The notes: generated by a model from the sequence alone, not told the origin. Positions 1 through 10,480 are shown, counted from the stretch's first letter. The stretch is DNA of 64,000 bases from Asparagopsis taxiformis (GCA_030407315.1 JALQPE010001817.1:1-64000), one strand, 5' to 3'. Numbers and translations are program-made.

Positions 1-270
1 AGCTAAATTTCCTCTGTAATTTCCTTCCTCCAACCAATCAATAGCCGCTTGGTCACAGGCTTAAAAGCCTTCCACTATTTGTCCTATCCATCGAAGAGGT
101 TTCGATCCAGGCCTTGATGGGTGTGGAACCGAGAACTTGAAAATGGAACATATTGCGACAGAGATGAGATGTCATTCTCTTTCGTTTACTTTTTTCTAAC
201 AAGATTCTAACGTCTACGCAGCGGAACGAACCCAATGTCGTCCGTCCGTTTTCAGCCCGGTGAGATGTTG

Positions 271-600
271 TTTTGCCATTAACGGAGGTGGAGGCGGCTA
301 TGGAGGAGCCTGCGGTTCGGGTATTCTTTCCATTAACGGAGGTGGAGTGGCGGCTTTGGAGGAAGCCTGGAGAACATGTGAGATGTCAGTACCCATGGAT
401 CACGAAAAACATGTAGAGGTCCAGTTGGATATGTGTTTGGCCATTAACGGAGGCGGAGGAGGCGGCTACGGTGGAAGCCTGGAGAGCATGTGAGATGTCA
501 GTACCCATGGATCACATGAAGAACATGTTGAGGTGCGGTTCGGATATTCTTTCCATTAACGGAGGCGGAGGAGGCGGCTACGGTGGAAGCCTGGAGAAGA
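271..600. repeat. Gly-codon-rich minisatellite
   Basis: The motif CCATTAACGGAGG recurs at about 276, 330, 441 and 553. The later copies are about 111 bp apart and are followed by GGAGGAGGCGGCTACGG and by AGCATGTGAGATGTCAGTACC. Several frames read Gly-rich, but no frame stays open beyond about 75 codons, so I do not call a gene. The rest of 1-893 shows no gene or structure that I can support. Confidence 0.7.
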
Positions 601-893
601 ATAGAATAGTCCTATACCCATGGATCACAAGTAGACGTAGTTGGGCTCCTTTTCGAAGCCCATTCGTCTCTTGAATAAATTTAGCACCCAATCATATACG
701 ATTGCCGAGTTGACACCCCGTATGTCTCGTTGGTAGAAATAGCAGGGGTTCCACCACTCAGCTGGCGGGAAGTAGTTACTGATTATATGAGATATGGCTT
801 AGCTCCCGCCAAAACCGATAGCTCTGGGCTCAGGTTCTCCAAATGTGGTTATACGAATGTGTTCTGACAATGGTAGAAGACGAATATCTGCAT

Positions 894-1082
894 CCTGCTT
901 TGAATTAAAATTTGGGCTATTCTCAAAACATGCACATGTGAACATGTTTTTGAGATGGGGGTGTGCCGTACGGCACAATCGACCGCCGAAATCGATGTTT
1001 TTTGCAATATTTTTTTCTGCCCGAAATTGTAGAATTTCTGGGCTGGCCAGCAATGCATCTGAGTCGGACATCCCCACGTCCA
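894..1082 (-). repeat. Palindromic 195-bp unit, copy 1 (inverted)
   Basis: This is a single reverse-oriented copy of the unit found in direct orientation at 4836-5036, 5224-5424, 5725-5925, 10481-10681, 10984-11184, 11373-11573 and, in part, 11824-11890. It contains the perfect 14-bp palindrome GTGCCGTACGGCAC and a degenerate long palindrome around CACATGTG. Homology stops at the sequence AATTCAAAGCAGG, just inside the common end. It lies upstream of the methyltransferase-SET gene and, with the copies at 4836 onward, places inverted repeats on both sides of that gene. Confidence 0.85.
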
Positions 1083-1409
1083 GTGGCCGTCCGGATGTCG
1101 CTCACCTGGTAAGCGTGAGGCACCTGTGTCAACCTATGTGACTGGCGGCCTTGCAGTACAACACTCAAAGGCAGGGAATCACAATCTTTTTAAAATTTTT
1201 TTCTCTACCACGTATCCGTCACAACTTATTACCTACACCGGTTACGGGTTTCAAGACCTTTCCAGTGCTGTGTACCCGTATACTCTGTTCCGTTCGATAT
1301 CAACCAGTGTTCCTCACGAAAGAGTGCAAACGTCACGAGATACGTCGTCAAATTTGACTGTCTCGCCGAGCGGTCGCCATCCTGTACCGAATTTTCCACT
1401 CATTCCATT

Positions 1410-2366
1410 ATGACGAATAAGCGCAGGCGCAACAGCAATCCGATCGTTGACGACGCAACCGTGCCAATTCTGCGCGAACCCGCTAGCCCTTGGGAGGATT
1501 CTAGTGACATGGGTACACGTCGAAACGTAGGTCGCGCCGCCCGCGAAACTACTCTCGCTGGCAAAGACTTCCTCCGCCTCTTGCTGGATTTATTCGCCCA
1601 CTCAAGTTTCGCAGACTTGACGGACAAGCCGGGAGGTTTCACATACGCGGACCTTGGCGCTTGGGTTGCGCAGGGCACGGAAGAACAATTTGTGGCGCTG
1701 CAAGGTCGACTCAGCATGTCCTTCAGCGGTCGTTCGAAGAATGCTGGAGTCGAGGCGGATGTTGCCGAAATCGTCATGGCAGAGATGAACGTTGAGCGAG
1801 CCAAGCAGATTGTTCGTCTGGCATTACCCATTGCCGAGTTTTCAAGACAGGATGAGCGTATCGGGCAATGGGTTGAGCACTGCATCCTTTCTGGGATCGT
1901 GCCGCAGACCTTCCTTATTGGATGTAACATGCTTCCTTCGCCACTACAGGCGCCGCAGCGCGGGGAACCAAGCGCCTTCGTTCTTGCTCCACCGGAAACG
2001 TTCGAGGTATTGATGTATTTCCAAGCGTTGTCTATCATCCGAAATCACAACAAGAACCTGCCGCGTCGCCGAATAGGAGATGCGGCCGAAGAGGGGAACG
2101 AAGCCGCACGCGTCCCAGCCCATCGGAAAAGCACTAATCGAGCTTGTTACGTGGTTCAAGTTTTATACCATGCTTGGACCGATGTGGCCTACGCCGCAAA
2201 GTTTTCCAGCTTCGAAGAGTTGATGGCGCCGTACATCATTTTCGACAGCAGTGAGCATTGGTTTGACGTGCTCGATGAAGGTCTATTCGCACCGATGGAG
2301 CAGAAGCTAGATCTCTACCACAACAAAGCTCCCCTATCTCATCCTGATGGATATGGTGGAAAGTAG
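1410..2366 (+). CDS. N-terminal part of the methyltransferase-SET protein, function of this segment unknown
   Basis: The ORF starts at a real ATG and gives 318 aa ending in TAG at 2364. I recognise no domain. It has a basic N-terminus, a helical middle and a run of basic residues near residue 215. The downstream methyltransferase-SET frame has no ATG near its start but is open from 2348. Two readings join the two parts. One is a 38-nt GT-AG intron at 2363-2400, where the codon completed across the junction is AAG (phase 2). The other is a single -1 frameshift near 2360, after which the second frame reads sensibly (QHSAFRDLVRKFFDRLQFL). I therefore treat this as the first part of one gene rather than a separate protein. 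The intron would be much shorter than the 74 and 81 nt introns seen at 27-28 kb. Confidence 0.6.
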   Translation: MTNKRRRNSNPIVDDATVPILREPASPWEDSSDMGTRRNVGRAARETTLAGKDFLRLLLDLFAHSSFADLTDKPGGFTYADLGAWVAQGTEEQFVALQGRLSMSFSGRSKNAGVEADVAEIVMAEMNVERAKQIVRLALPIAEFSRQDERIGQWVEHCILSGIVPQTFLIGCNMLPSPLQAPQRGEPSAFVLAPPETFEVLMYFQALSIIRNHNKNLPRRRIGDAAEEGNEAARVPAHRKSTNRACYVVQVLYHAWTDVAYAAKFSSFEELMAPYIIFDSSEHWFDVLDEGLFAPMEQKLDLYHNKAPLSHPDGYGGK

Positions 2367-2407
2367 AGACAAGAACCAGTGCGCAGCACAGTGCATTTAG
2401 GGACCTT

Positions 2408-4606
2408 GTGAGGAAGTTCTTCGACCGGTTGCAGTTTCTTATCGTCAACCCGGACCTGTACACCTGGCCGGAGTCCGACCGCTGGGGGGCACTGGAAATA
2501 TACTTCTCAAGCGGAAATCCGGACAAGCTGCCAGCGTATTTTGACACCCTCGACGAAGACGTTATGGCTGTCCTCCGCCCGGCACCACAAGCCGCGGACG
2601 CAGAAAAGGTCCCCAAGCCGGTTGATGACACTCCCACTCGTCGCAACACAGGAGGGAGAGGTTTGGTTCCGTCGACAAGACACACAACCAGGCTTCAACT
2701 TGGACCTGGGAGGACCAGTCTTACTGCCCAAGGGCCGTCTCCCCCGTCACCGTCACCCCATGCGACAGAAGAGCAGGAAAGTGAAGGGCAGGCTCTCGCA
2801 AAGGACTTTCTTTCGAAAATGAGTCAGTATTGCCGGGTGTACGACGTCCCTTTCGAAGATTTGGTCAGTGCCGACGAGAGCCGAGAACACGTGCCCATCA
2901 CGGGCAACGTTCAGCTCATTCTGACTGATCCGCCCTACAATGTTCGTCGTAAGAGGAACGATTCCAACTCTTCGTACGACAGGCTAACTGCAGAAGATAT
3001 GCAGGCTAGCATCGAAGTGTTTGACGAGCTGTTGCGCCCCGGTGGCCACGGCATCGTGTTCTGCTCGGTTTTGCAGTTCTACGAATGGTTCCATTACTTG
3101 GAAACGTACAAAGGACCGCAGTCAGAAGGCCCAACCGATACTGCTGCCAGTGATGACGGGTCGGATGAAGAAGAGGTTACGTCCATGAATTCGGACTCCG
3201 AAGCATCGCAGCACAGTGGCGAAGAAAGTGCGGATGAGGAGGAGGACGAGGAGGAGGAGGACGTCGTTCGGAATTCAGTTTTCTTCGTTGACGAGGTACC
3301 TCTGTTGTTTGTCCGACTACCTGGGCACCTCTATCAAATGCCGGGGCGGAAGAGGTACCAACGCATGAACATGGCAGAGGTCGCTATCCACTTCTGGAAG
3401 CGAGGTGTTCCGTTCAAGACCGGAAGCGAGATGGTGGCCTATAGGAACCACGGATACATGGACGGCACGTACCCGGCGTGGTGCAACGTCACCATCAATA
3501 TGCCCGCCATCGATTCGAATGAGATGGTGTGGCGAACAAGGAGCACAACCGGTGCTACGGTCAGAGTTCGTGCAGAGCAGAAGAGCGTCGCTCTCATGAT
3601 GGAGTTGATCAGCCAGCATTCACAGCCTGGTGATATTGTTGTCGATCCATTCTCTGGCACTTTCGCAACGGGAAAAGCAGCTATGAGCTTGCCTGAGCAC
3701 CGTGTTTTCGTCGGCAGTGACATGGACAAATTGTGTGTGGTACGATCGCTTCCAAAGCTGTGTGCAGTCATGTCACGTGTAATTCTTTCAAACAACACTG
3801 ACATGAGGGTCACGACAGAAGCGAAACAGAGTGCTGAGAAGTTCTTGGCGTCCCCCTCTGTCACGATGCGTACGCAGAGGGAACGCAGGATCATCGAACC
3901 CCCACCTGGCCTTCCCCTGTACCAGAGGTTCCCGAAATATATTCGGCAGTACCTCTGGCAGCTGTGCCCAGAGTCGATTGCGTCGCGCGAGCACATGGAG
4001 AAACCGGTACATTATTGGCCACCTTCCCTGCGCCGCTGGTTGCAAACTGAAAACCCTCGCGTGATGCGGGCACACGATTGTGTTGCGAAAAAATTGAGCG
4101 TTCGACCATCGCTGATTAAGCATCCAAATGCAGGAAGAGGGCTCTTCGCTGAACAGACATTTAATGTTGGTGACGAAGTATGTGCATACTACGGAACTGT
4201 TGTGTACTCTGATATGAGCAAGGAGTCGATGAGGTTCGCGTACGGAGAGGGTCACATGGCGATAACGAAGGAAACATTCTTGATGTATGCTATCAAGCTG
4301 TATGCAACAGCGGAGGACGACGAAAACATCGAGCATCCAATTTGGATTGTTCCGGCTCCGTTCTGTTCGGCGCAGTTCATCAACGACCCGCGGTATTTGC
4401 GAGGTGAGGACACTCCGGCGGAAGACACCAGGCGGATGGCCAACGTCGAGTTTGTCGAGAACTACAGCAGCGGTTCGACGGGGAAGAAGCTCAAGGCGAA
4501 GGACCTAGAAAATCCGAAGATCATTGTAGTACGTGCAATCCGCGATATCCGTCCGGGGCAGGAGCTCTACGTTCATTATGGGACAGCGTTTAGAGCATGG
4601 AATTAG
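2408..4606 (+). CDS. DPPY-type DNA amino-methyltransferase fused to a SET domain
   Basis: The frame is open from 2348; the first codon at 2408 is GTG, so it is probably joined to the preceding ORF (exon start 2401 if the intron is real). Residues are counted from 2408. A Pro/Ser-rich linker is followed by the catalytic tetrad DPPY at 174-177 (nt 2927), then GGHGIVF, an acidic insert of Asp/Glu/Ser (nt 3150-3270), and the cofactor-loop motif DPFSGTFATG (nt 3643 onward). DPPY before the FxGxx-like loop is the order of N4-cytosine/N6-adenine beta-class enzymes. From nt 4129 a SET-like domain follows: GRGLFA, FINDPRY, ANVEF and the C-terminal PGQELYVHYG. SET domains normally methylate protein lysines, so the protein could write marks on both DNA and chromatin; that is inference. 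A polyadenylation signal follows the stop directly. The catalytic motifs are intact even though the 5' part is disrupted. Confidence 0.85.
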   Translation: MRKFFDRLQFLIVNPDLYTWPESDRWGALEIYFSSGNPDKLPAYFDTLDEDVMAVLRPAPQAADAEKVPKPVDDTPTRRNTGGRGLVPSTRHTTRLQLGPGRTSLTAQGPSPPSPSPHATEEQESEGQALAKDFLSKMSQYCRVYDVPFEDLVSADESREHVPITGNVQLILTDPPYNVRRKRNDSNSSYDRLTAEDMQASIEVFDELLRPGGHGIVFCSVLQFYEWFHYLETYKGPQSEGPTDTAASDDGSDEEEVTSMNSDSEASQHSGEESADEEEDEEEEDVVRNSVFFVDEVPLLFVRLPGHLYQMPGRKRYQRMNMAEVAIHFWKRGVPFKTGSEMVAYRNHGYMDGTYPAWCNVTINMPAIDSNEMVWRTRSTTGATVRVRAEQKSVALMMELISQHSQPGDIVVDPFSGTFATGKAAMSLPEHRVFVGSDMDKLCVVRSLPKLCAVMSRVILSNNTDMRVTTEAKQSAEKFLASPSVTMRTQRERRIIEPPPGLPLYQRFPKYIRQYLWQLCPESIASREHMEKPVHYWPPSLRRWLQTENPRVMRAHDCVAKKLSVRPSLIKHPNAGRGLFAEQTFNVGDEVCAYYGTVVYSDMSKESMRFAYGEGHMAITKETFLMYAIKLYATAEDDENIEHPIWIVPAPFCSAQFINDPRYLRGEDTPAEDTRRMANVEFVENYSSGSTGKKLKAKDLENPKIIVVRAIRDIRPGQELYVHYGTAFRAWN

Positions 4607-4637
4607 GGTCACGAAAGATGTTTTCATTTCGACTACA

Positions 4638-4643
4638 AATAAA
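4638..4643 (+). terminator. AATAAA polyadenylation signal
   Basis: AATAAA lies 32 nt after the stop of the methyltransferase-SET ORF and before the repeat array. This fits a transcript that ends between the gene and the array. Confidence 0.5.
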
Positions 4644-4835
4644 GCTACGTTCCAGAGTTGAAGTATATCATATAATGCAGAATGTCCAGCCACCATTAGT
4701 CCAGGGTGAAACCTATTCGGCAGTACTCGCCTGTCAAAAACCAATCGTTCACACTCTAGGTGCACTTCGTCCGAGCAGTGAACCTGACTGCTTGGTTGCT
4801 GTTATGCGTGCAGATGCAAAATACAAGACCAAGTT

Positions 4836-5925
4836 GAAATGGACGCCCGGTGGATGTCCAGCTCAGTTGCATTGCTGTCCAGCCCAGAAATTCTACAATT
4901 CAGGGCAGAAAAAATATTGCAAAAAACATCGATTTCAGCGGGTCGATTGTGCCGTACGGCACACCCCCATCTCAAAAACATGTTCACATGTGCATGTTTT
5001 TGAGAATAGCCCAAATTTTAATTCAAATCAGGGTGTCTAATTTGGCCACAACGGCCCCAGGAACCGACCGCCGCCCCGAGTGGGGTTGTCACTGGCTTCT
5101 GTAAGCACTAACTGTAAGGCTAAATGGCGTCTGACAAAGGGTCAATTTCAGGCTCAATACGCCAGGGACAGGTCTTGGTCCTTGTTCCATCATGGTCCCA
5201 CCCCACTCTCTCACGACCAACCTGAAATGCACGTCCGGTGGATGTCCAGCTCGATTGCACTGCTGGCCAGCCCGGAAATTCTAAAATTTCGGGCACAAAA
5301 AAATTGTAAAAAATCAACGATTTCAGCGGGTCGTTTGTGCCGTACGGCACACCCCCATTTCAAAAACATGTTCACATGTGCATGTTTTTGAGAATAGCCC
5401 AAATTTTAATTCAAATCAGGGTGTCTAATTTGGCCACAACGGCCCCAGGAACCGGCCGCCGCCCCGAGCGGGGTCATCACTGGCTTCTGTAAGCACTAAC
5501 TGTGAGGCTAAATGGCGCCGGAAGATGGGCCGATTGCAGGCTTCAAGCCTAAGTTATGCTAGGGAGAAATCTTCTTCCGTGTTTCATCATGGTCCCGCCT
5601 TACTCCCTCAACAGAAACACTACTCACCCATCACGTTACTCATATTCCGTGCACTTTATATTAGTAGTGAACCCGCCTGCTTAGTTGCTGCAATGCGTGG
5701 ATGTAGGCAGCACACGACCAACCTGAAATGGACGTCCGGTGGATGTCCATCTCAGATGCACTGCTGGCCAGCCCAGAAATTCTAAAATTTCGGGCACAAA
5801 AAATCTTGCAAAAATCAACGATTTGGGCGGGTCGATTGTGCCGTACGGCACACCCCCATCTCAAAAACATGTTCACATGTGCATGTTTTTGAGAATAGCC
5901 CAAATTTTAACTCAAATCAGGGTGT
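4836..5925 (+). repeat. Array of three direct palindromic units (copies 2-4)
   Basis: Copies lie at 4836-5036, 5224-5424 and 5725-5925, with spacers that are themselves related (periods about 388 and 501 bp). Each unit runs from GAAATGGACGTCCGGTGG to TCAAATCAGGGTGT. Within it are TGGACGTCC...GGATGTCCA (imperfect inverted repeat), GTGCCGTACGGCAC (perfect palindrome) and CAAAAACATG-TT-CACATGTG-CATGTTTTTG (nested palindrome). The palindromes are kept better than the spacers. The array separates the methyltransferase-SET gene from the ParB-dioxygenase gene. The 345 bp from 5926 to the next ATG look like an ordinary leader. Confidence 0.9.
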
Positions 5926-6269
5926 TCCCCGGATAAAGGGGTGCTCGCAGCCGCCCCAAAAGCCGCCTAGCTTGACAGCTGTAATTTTAACACATTACAC
6001 ATCAAGGACACTGCCTGCTTCACGCCACCTCGTCAGGTTTCGAGAGCCCGACTCGGGCCCGTTCTGAACGGACACTCACATCTCGATTGCCTGTCTTGCA
6101 TTCCAGCGGTCACGATAGGTGTGTACCTAACAAAATTTCGGTTGTATTGTGTTATTATTTCCAGCGATTGGCGTTCACGACCATTCTTCAACTTAACGTG
6201 AAACATACCATCCACATCACTCGAATACGTCAACGTCAACCATCTCTTTTCCTTTCCAACTCAACAACC

Positions 6270-9200
6270 ATGGCGGATACGCATTTCAGCAGTTTGTTTT
6301 CAACGGTTTGCGGCGATCAAGTGAGCGCGTCAGCGGAGTCGCGCGGACTCAAGCGCGGCGTCGATGTCGACTTGTTTGCGGACGTGGACGGTGCGGCTGT
6401 GCATATTGGGACGGCTTCGGTGAGCACTGCTGGTGGCGATGTTGGCCTTCCGCGCACGCTGCACAACCACAAGCTGCCGGAAACCGACGAGGCCGACTAT
6501 ATCGTCGTGCGCAACATTGCGACTAAGGACAAGTTCAAGGACCTCCCGTTCCCGTACATGTTTGATGGCGCCGAGGGACCGCCGGAGACGATGGGTGGAG
6601 CATACGCCGCGGCGTTTTACCCTTGGGATACTCGGATGATGCGCCCCGCTGCGGAGGATGGCTCTAGCGACATTCGTACCCCTGCTGCAGCGTCAAACTT
6701 CAACGCAGCGACGAACCAGGCCAGCTCGGGACGGATGCCCAGTACCGGTCCAGCAGGCGAAATCACTGGTTCGGGGGGTACGAAGCATCCAGCACGCTCC
6801 GTCCCGGTTTCGGGAGGCACGAAGCGCCCTGCTCGCTCTGCCAGAGCCTCCAGTGGAGGCACGAAGCACCCTGCTCGCTCCAACGTCACCGAAGCTACTA
6901 CGCAGGACGTAACCGAGGTGGACGACGAACCGGAGGTGGCGGAAAGCATTCGTGAGCAGCAGGGGACGCAAATTATGGTGCCCAAGTTTGTGACGTCGGA
7001 TTACGTCGGAGAAGGAGCGACTGTGTTGGTGAGGCAGCTAGTGGAACCGGCCGTGACCCTTCGCGATGTCAAAGAAGACCACGTGGAGGACCTGCGCAAC
7101 AATATGTTGGCGGTGGGGTATGTGAGCTCTTCGCGTATCACTGTGACGGTGCTGAGGTCGCAGAACACGCATTTGTCCGCCGACACGCGTCTGTTCCAGA
7201 ATGGCAAATTCCATGCCAATGCGAACGTGACCGTGATCGACGGACTGCATCGTCTCAATGCTATGCATAGCATTGCGGATGACTTCACGCGCCTCACCCG
7301 TATGCACAGAACCAAGCTGCCACAGGAGGCAAACCGCTTGCGCTGGGTTACTCAGCCTCTGGATGTGTACTACCTTCGCCGCAAGGACGACAGTGATCTC
7401 CAGCCTCATGAGATCATCCACAAGAGTGCAGAGTCGAACCATACGACTGGGACGCAACTGACGGAGCGCTCCCTGGTTCGAATCTTGTCGTCCATCCAGC
7501 AGTTCATCCGTACGATTGCTGTTGCAAACAACGTGGAAAACGCTGGCGACTTGCGTGAGTCTGATGTCATCCGAACATTGTTCGAGGCGCAGTTCATGGG
7601 GATGATGAATTCGACGAACACGGCTCGGCGGTGGACGCGTTTGGCTATAGCAACGCTGAAGCATCCTGTTCTCGACGACGTGTTGCGTGAGCTGAACAAT
7701 TCCGAGCGCCGCAACGAGATTGGGATAACGCACCTGGACCACAAGATAGTGCGCGAGTTGCTGGAAGAAAACTTTGTCTTCGTCTTGCGTGGTCTTTCGG
7801 AGTACTTGAACCCTGCTCATGGCGGACGTCCGGATGGACGCTTTGACGTGAACGACTTTTATACATACGTCCGTCGCGTGACTGCAATAGCAAATTCTCT
7901 GTACGCTGCGTTTGGGCGCCCAAAGAGTATTATGCGCAAGTCATTTCTGAGCACAGAGATGGCAATTGGGTCGGTTAAGCAGCCGAAGGAGTTGCAATGG
8001 CATCTCACCAATGCCATTGCAATGTATAGAGGGGACGACCGGAGCAGTGAGGTTCGAATGCGACGGAGAACCACGCGTTTACAGGATTTGGAAACGAACT
8101 TGAAAGAGTTTTTCAATCCGACATTGAAGAAGAAGACTAAGGCTCGACGCAAACGCCGCCCTTCTGCTGCCAATGTGAGACTCACTCACAAGAAGCAGCG
8201 GAATGTCGAACATGAGCCTGCTTCGCATGGCATCCGCCGCCGTTCACAGCGACTTCGCTCGACGGGGAGCACACGCCTCGAGGAAGAAGAGCCGGTTGTG
8301 GTACAACAATCCGCCGGGGAAGAAGAGCAGGCCGTTGTTGATAAACCCACCGATCAACAACAAGCCACTGCTTCCGGTGATGAGGTTGACGAAGACTCCG
8401 CCCGTTCCCCCGATTCTGCCGTTGAGATTGTCCCCCAAGATAACCAACGTGCTGGTGCGACTCCCTCCAACCAAGAATCTGTCCATACCGCTTCGGACGA
8501 GGAAGACAAACAGGGTGCAGACGAGGGCCAAGTCGAAAGCAAGGGGGTCCGCGAAGTGACAATTACATTCACTGTTCCGGAAGGAGTGGAAGTCGATGAA
8601 GACGGTTACATCGTTCGTGACTCTCCTTCTGAAGACGACCTCCTCTTCGACGACCGTATGCCGTCTCTTCCTGACGATTTCGAAGACCGAGCCGAAGGGC
8701 ATCATCTGGCGCAGCGTCCCGCGGATGTCATCGCATCGGTGAGGGTTGGCTGTCTGCCCCCGATTGAGCTCAGGTTGTTATTGGAGAGTGTGGAAATCGA
8801 TGAGGAGGGCAGAGAGGTGAGGTATTTGAAGCAAGTGGCGATGGACCCTGTGTTTGAGGGGCTGCATATTCCGGAAGAACATCGGGCTCGTGTGCTATTC
8901 GAAATCGATCACGTCTATCCGATGTTCTTCGCAGCGTGGAAGATGGCTGCCAAGGCGATGTGTGAGCCTACATCGACGTTTCTACCCTCGAGGCTGGACT
9001 TCGCTCAGGTTGCGCGAATGTCTACAAGCTGGAAGGATTCGTATGAGGCCGGCACTGGTATGGCGTACTTCCACAATTGCCGAACGGAAATCAACGAGCG
9101 AGGGTATACGGTGATGCACAATTTCGCGGATGTAAGCTACCTAGATGCGTCGGACAAGTTCCCATTTGACTTGGGTCTCATGGAAGAAATTCCTAACCAG

Positions 9201-10202
9201 GAATTGTTTCGGTACTTTTTGGGAACGTGGGAGGGGGAGCAGGTGCACAAGGACCCTGGGAACCGGCAGCTGTGGAGTCCCATTGTCAATACGGGGGACG
9301 ATGAAACAGACGAGAAGAACCGGAATGAGGGGAGGGCTCGCTTCACGTCTACGCGCCACTGCCTGGTTGACTATGCCGAGAACGATGAGACGCATATCGA
9401 CCGGTTCAAGTTTGTGACGCGGCGAGCCCTGCTGGATGTGTGGTTGGGAATCCTTGTCCGGCTGACAGGGCTGGAGGAGTGCGGTTTACCGGGAGAAAAA
9501 CTTGTCATGCCGGCATCTGGGGGACGGTTTTTGATAACGGGAAAGGGGTGTCCTCGGCAGGTCCCACACAATGATTTCCCTGTTCCTCCTCGCGACCGCA
9601 AAGATCAACTTCCGGGTTACTTTGTTATTGCCAACGGAGATGACCCATTCCCTATCTGGGTGTGTCCAGGGTCCCACAAGTACGTCTTTTCCAAAGCGCT
9701 GGAATTAGATATGTACGCCAAGACGATGAAGCTGAAGAAGGTAATCGTTCCGCCACGTTCAGTCTTCATCGGTCACGGCCATGTACAACATGCCGGGGCA
9801 GGGCATGTCGACAGAGTTGTGTCACACACGACAACGAGGTATCACACGTATTTCAGGAATGCGTCGTATCCGATTCCCGACAATGTTTCGTTTGGTTTCA
9901 TCAGGCGGTTGGGATTCGAAGAAGAAGTCATCGCCAATGCTCCGCGCCGGTCTGCAAGGCAAAGTCAACCGGCACCTGTCAATGTTCGCCACAAGACAGT
10001 TGTTCCCATCCCGGTCAAGAAAGATGGTAGGCCGAAGACAGGGCAGCTCCGAATGATGCGGATGAAGACGACAGAACCTCGCAAGGATGTAATGCACACA
10101 CCGAGTGTGGCCCCGGTAGTGCCTCTTCTGCCGGGACAACCTGGATATCTAGTTCACTATCATAGTGAGGACGAAGAGGAAGAACAGTTTTCCGACGGCT
10201 AG
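6270..10202 (+). CDS. ParB-like domain fused to a 2OG-Fe(II) dioxygenase (PhyH/TET-JBP-like fold)
   Basis: The ATG at 6270 sits in a good context (CAACAACCATGG) and gives 1,310 aa in one exon; the frame is open further upstream only through a TTG. Residues ~160-205 hold three repeats of the form GGTK(H/R)PARS. Residues ~245-400 are ParB-like: a VRQL...V..LRN start and the signature VIDGLHRLNAM at 322-332. Residues ~600-670 are very basic with a nuclear-signal look, and 670-810 are acidic and disordered. The C-terminal domain (~930-1205) has the iron triad HxD at H1100/D1102 (PHNDFP) and H1174 (QHAGAGH), a PGSHK turn at 1133-1137, and the 2-oxoglutarate arginine candidate R1190. Such enzymes hydroxylate small molecules, proteins or methylated bases. 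The ParB neighbour and the methyltransferase gene next door favour a nucleic-acid substrate, but that is inference. The tail is basic then acidic. Confidence 0.85.
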   Translation: MADTHFSSLFSTVCGDQVSASAESRGLKRGVDVDLFADVDGAAVHIGTASVSTAGGDVGLPRTLHNHKLPETDEADYIVVRNIATKDKFKDLPFPYMFDGAEGPPETMGGAYAAAFYPWDTRMMRPAAEDGSSDIRTPAAASNFNAATNQASSGRMPSTGPAGEITGSGGTKHPARSVPVSGGTKRPARSARASSGGTKHPARSNVTEATTQDVTEVDDEPEVAESIREQQGTQIMVPKFVTSDYVGEGATVLVRQLVEPAVTLRDVKEDHVEDLRNNMLAVGYVSSSRITVTVLRSQNTHLSADTRLFQNGKFHANANVTVIDGLHRLNAMHSIADDFTRLTRMHRTKLPQEANRLRWVTQPLDVYYLRRKDDSDLQPHEIIHKSAESNHTTGTQLTERSLVRILSSIQQFIRTIAVANNVENAGDLRESDVIRTLFEAQFMGMMNSTNTARRWTRLAIATLKHPVLDDVLRELNNSERRNEIGITHLDHKIVRELLEENFVFVLRGLSEYLNPAHGGRPDGRFDVNDFYTYVRRVTAIANSLYAAFGRPKSIMRKSFLSTEMAIGSVKQPKELQWHLTNAIAMYRGDDRSSEVRMRRRTTRLQDLETNLKEFFNPTLKKKTKARRKRRPSAANVRLTHKKQRNVEHEPASHGIRRRSQRLRSTGSTRLEEEEPVVVQQSAGEEEQAVVDKPTDQQQATASGDEVDEDSARSPDSAVEIVPQDNQRAGATPSNQESVHTASDEEDKQGADEGQVESKGVREVTITFTVPEGVEVDEDGYIVRDSPSEDDLLFDDRMPSLPDDFEDRAEGHHLAQRPADVIASVRVGCLPPIELRLLLESVEIDEEGREVRYLKQVAMDPVFEGLHIPEEHRARVLFEIDHVYPMFFAAWKMAAKAMCEPTSTFLPSRLDFAQVARMSTSWKDSYEAGTGMAYFHNCRTEINERGYTVMHNFADVSYLDASDKFPFDLGLMEEIPNQELFRYFLGTWEGEQVHKDPGNRQLWSPIVNTGDDETDEKNRNEGRARFTSTRHCLVDYAENDETHIDRFKFVTRRALLDVWLGILVRLTGLEECGLPGEKLVMPASGGRFLITGKGCPRQVPHNDFPVPPRDRKDQLPGYFVIANGDDPFPIWVCPGSHKYVFSKALELDMYAKTMKLKKVIVPPRSVFIGHGHVQHAGAGHVDRVVSHTTTRYHTYFRNASYPIPDNVSFGFIRRLGFEEEVIANAPRRSARQSQPAPVNVRHKTVVPIPVKKDGRPKTGQLRMMRMKTTEPRKDVMHTPSVAPVVPLLPGQPGYLVHYHSEDEEEEQFSDG

Positions 10203-10480
10203 ATATCTTAACAACAACTACTTTAGCAAACAATTATCGAGAATATAATCATCTCCTTTATCACTTTCAATCTATGAACCTACTATAATGCACTTCCGTT
10301 CCATGCTTTCAAACTAGATTGTCCATTCCCTAGTGGGTTGGAGCATGATTCCAGGACGATTCCCTCACATCTCTAGACTCGATGGTCTATGCTAGAAATA
10401 GCAGAACAATTGGGTTTATACGTGCTTCATCGCCAACTTGCTTCTGGTAATGGCTGGACGTGCACGATACACGATCACCT

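Noticed and set aside
845..1168. Overlapping ORFs of 69-98 aa on both strands in the palindromic unit, repeated at 4.8-5.9 and 10.4-11.6 kb
   Set aside because: The same short ORFs occur in every unit copy on both strands with stops at unit edges; they reflect the palindromes, not conserved protein.
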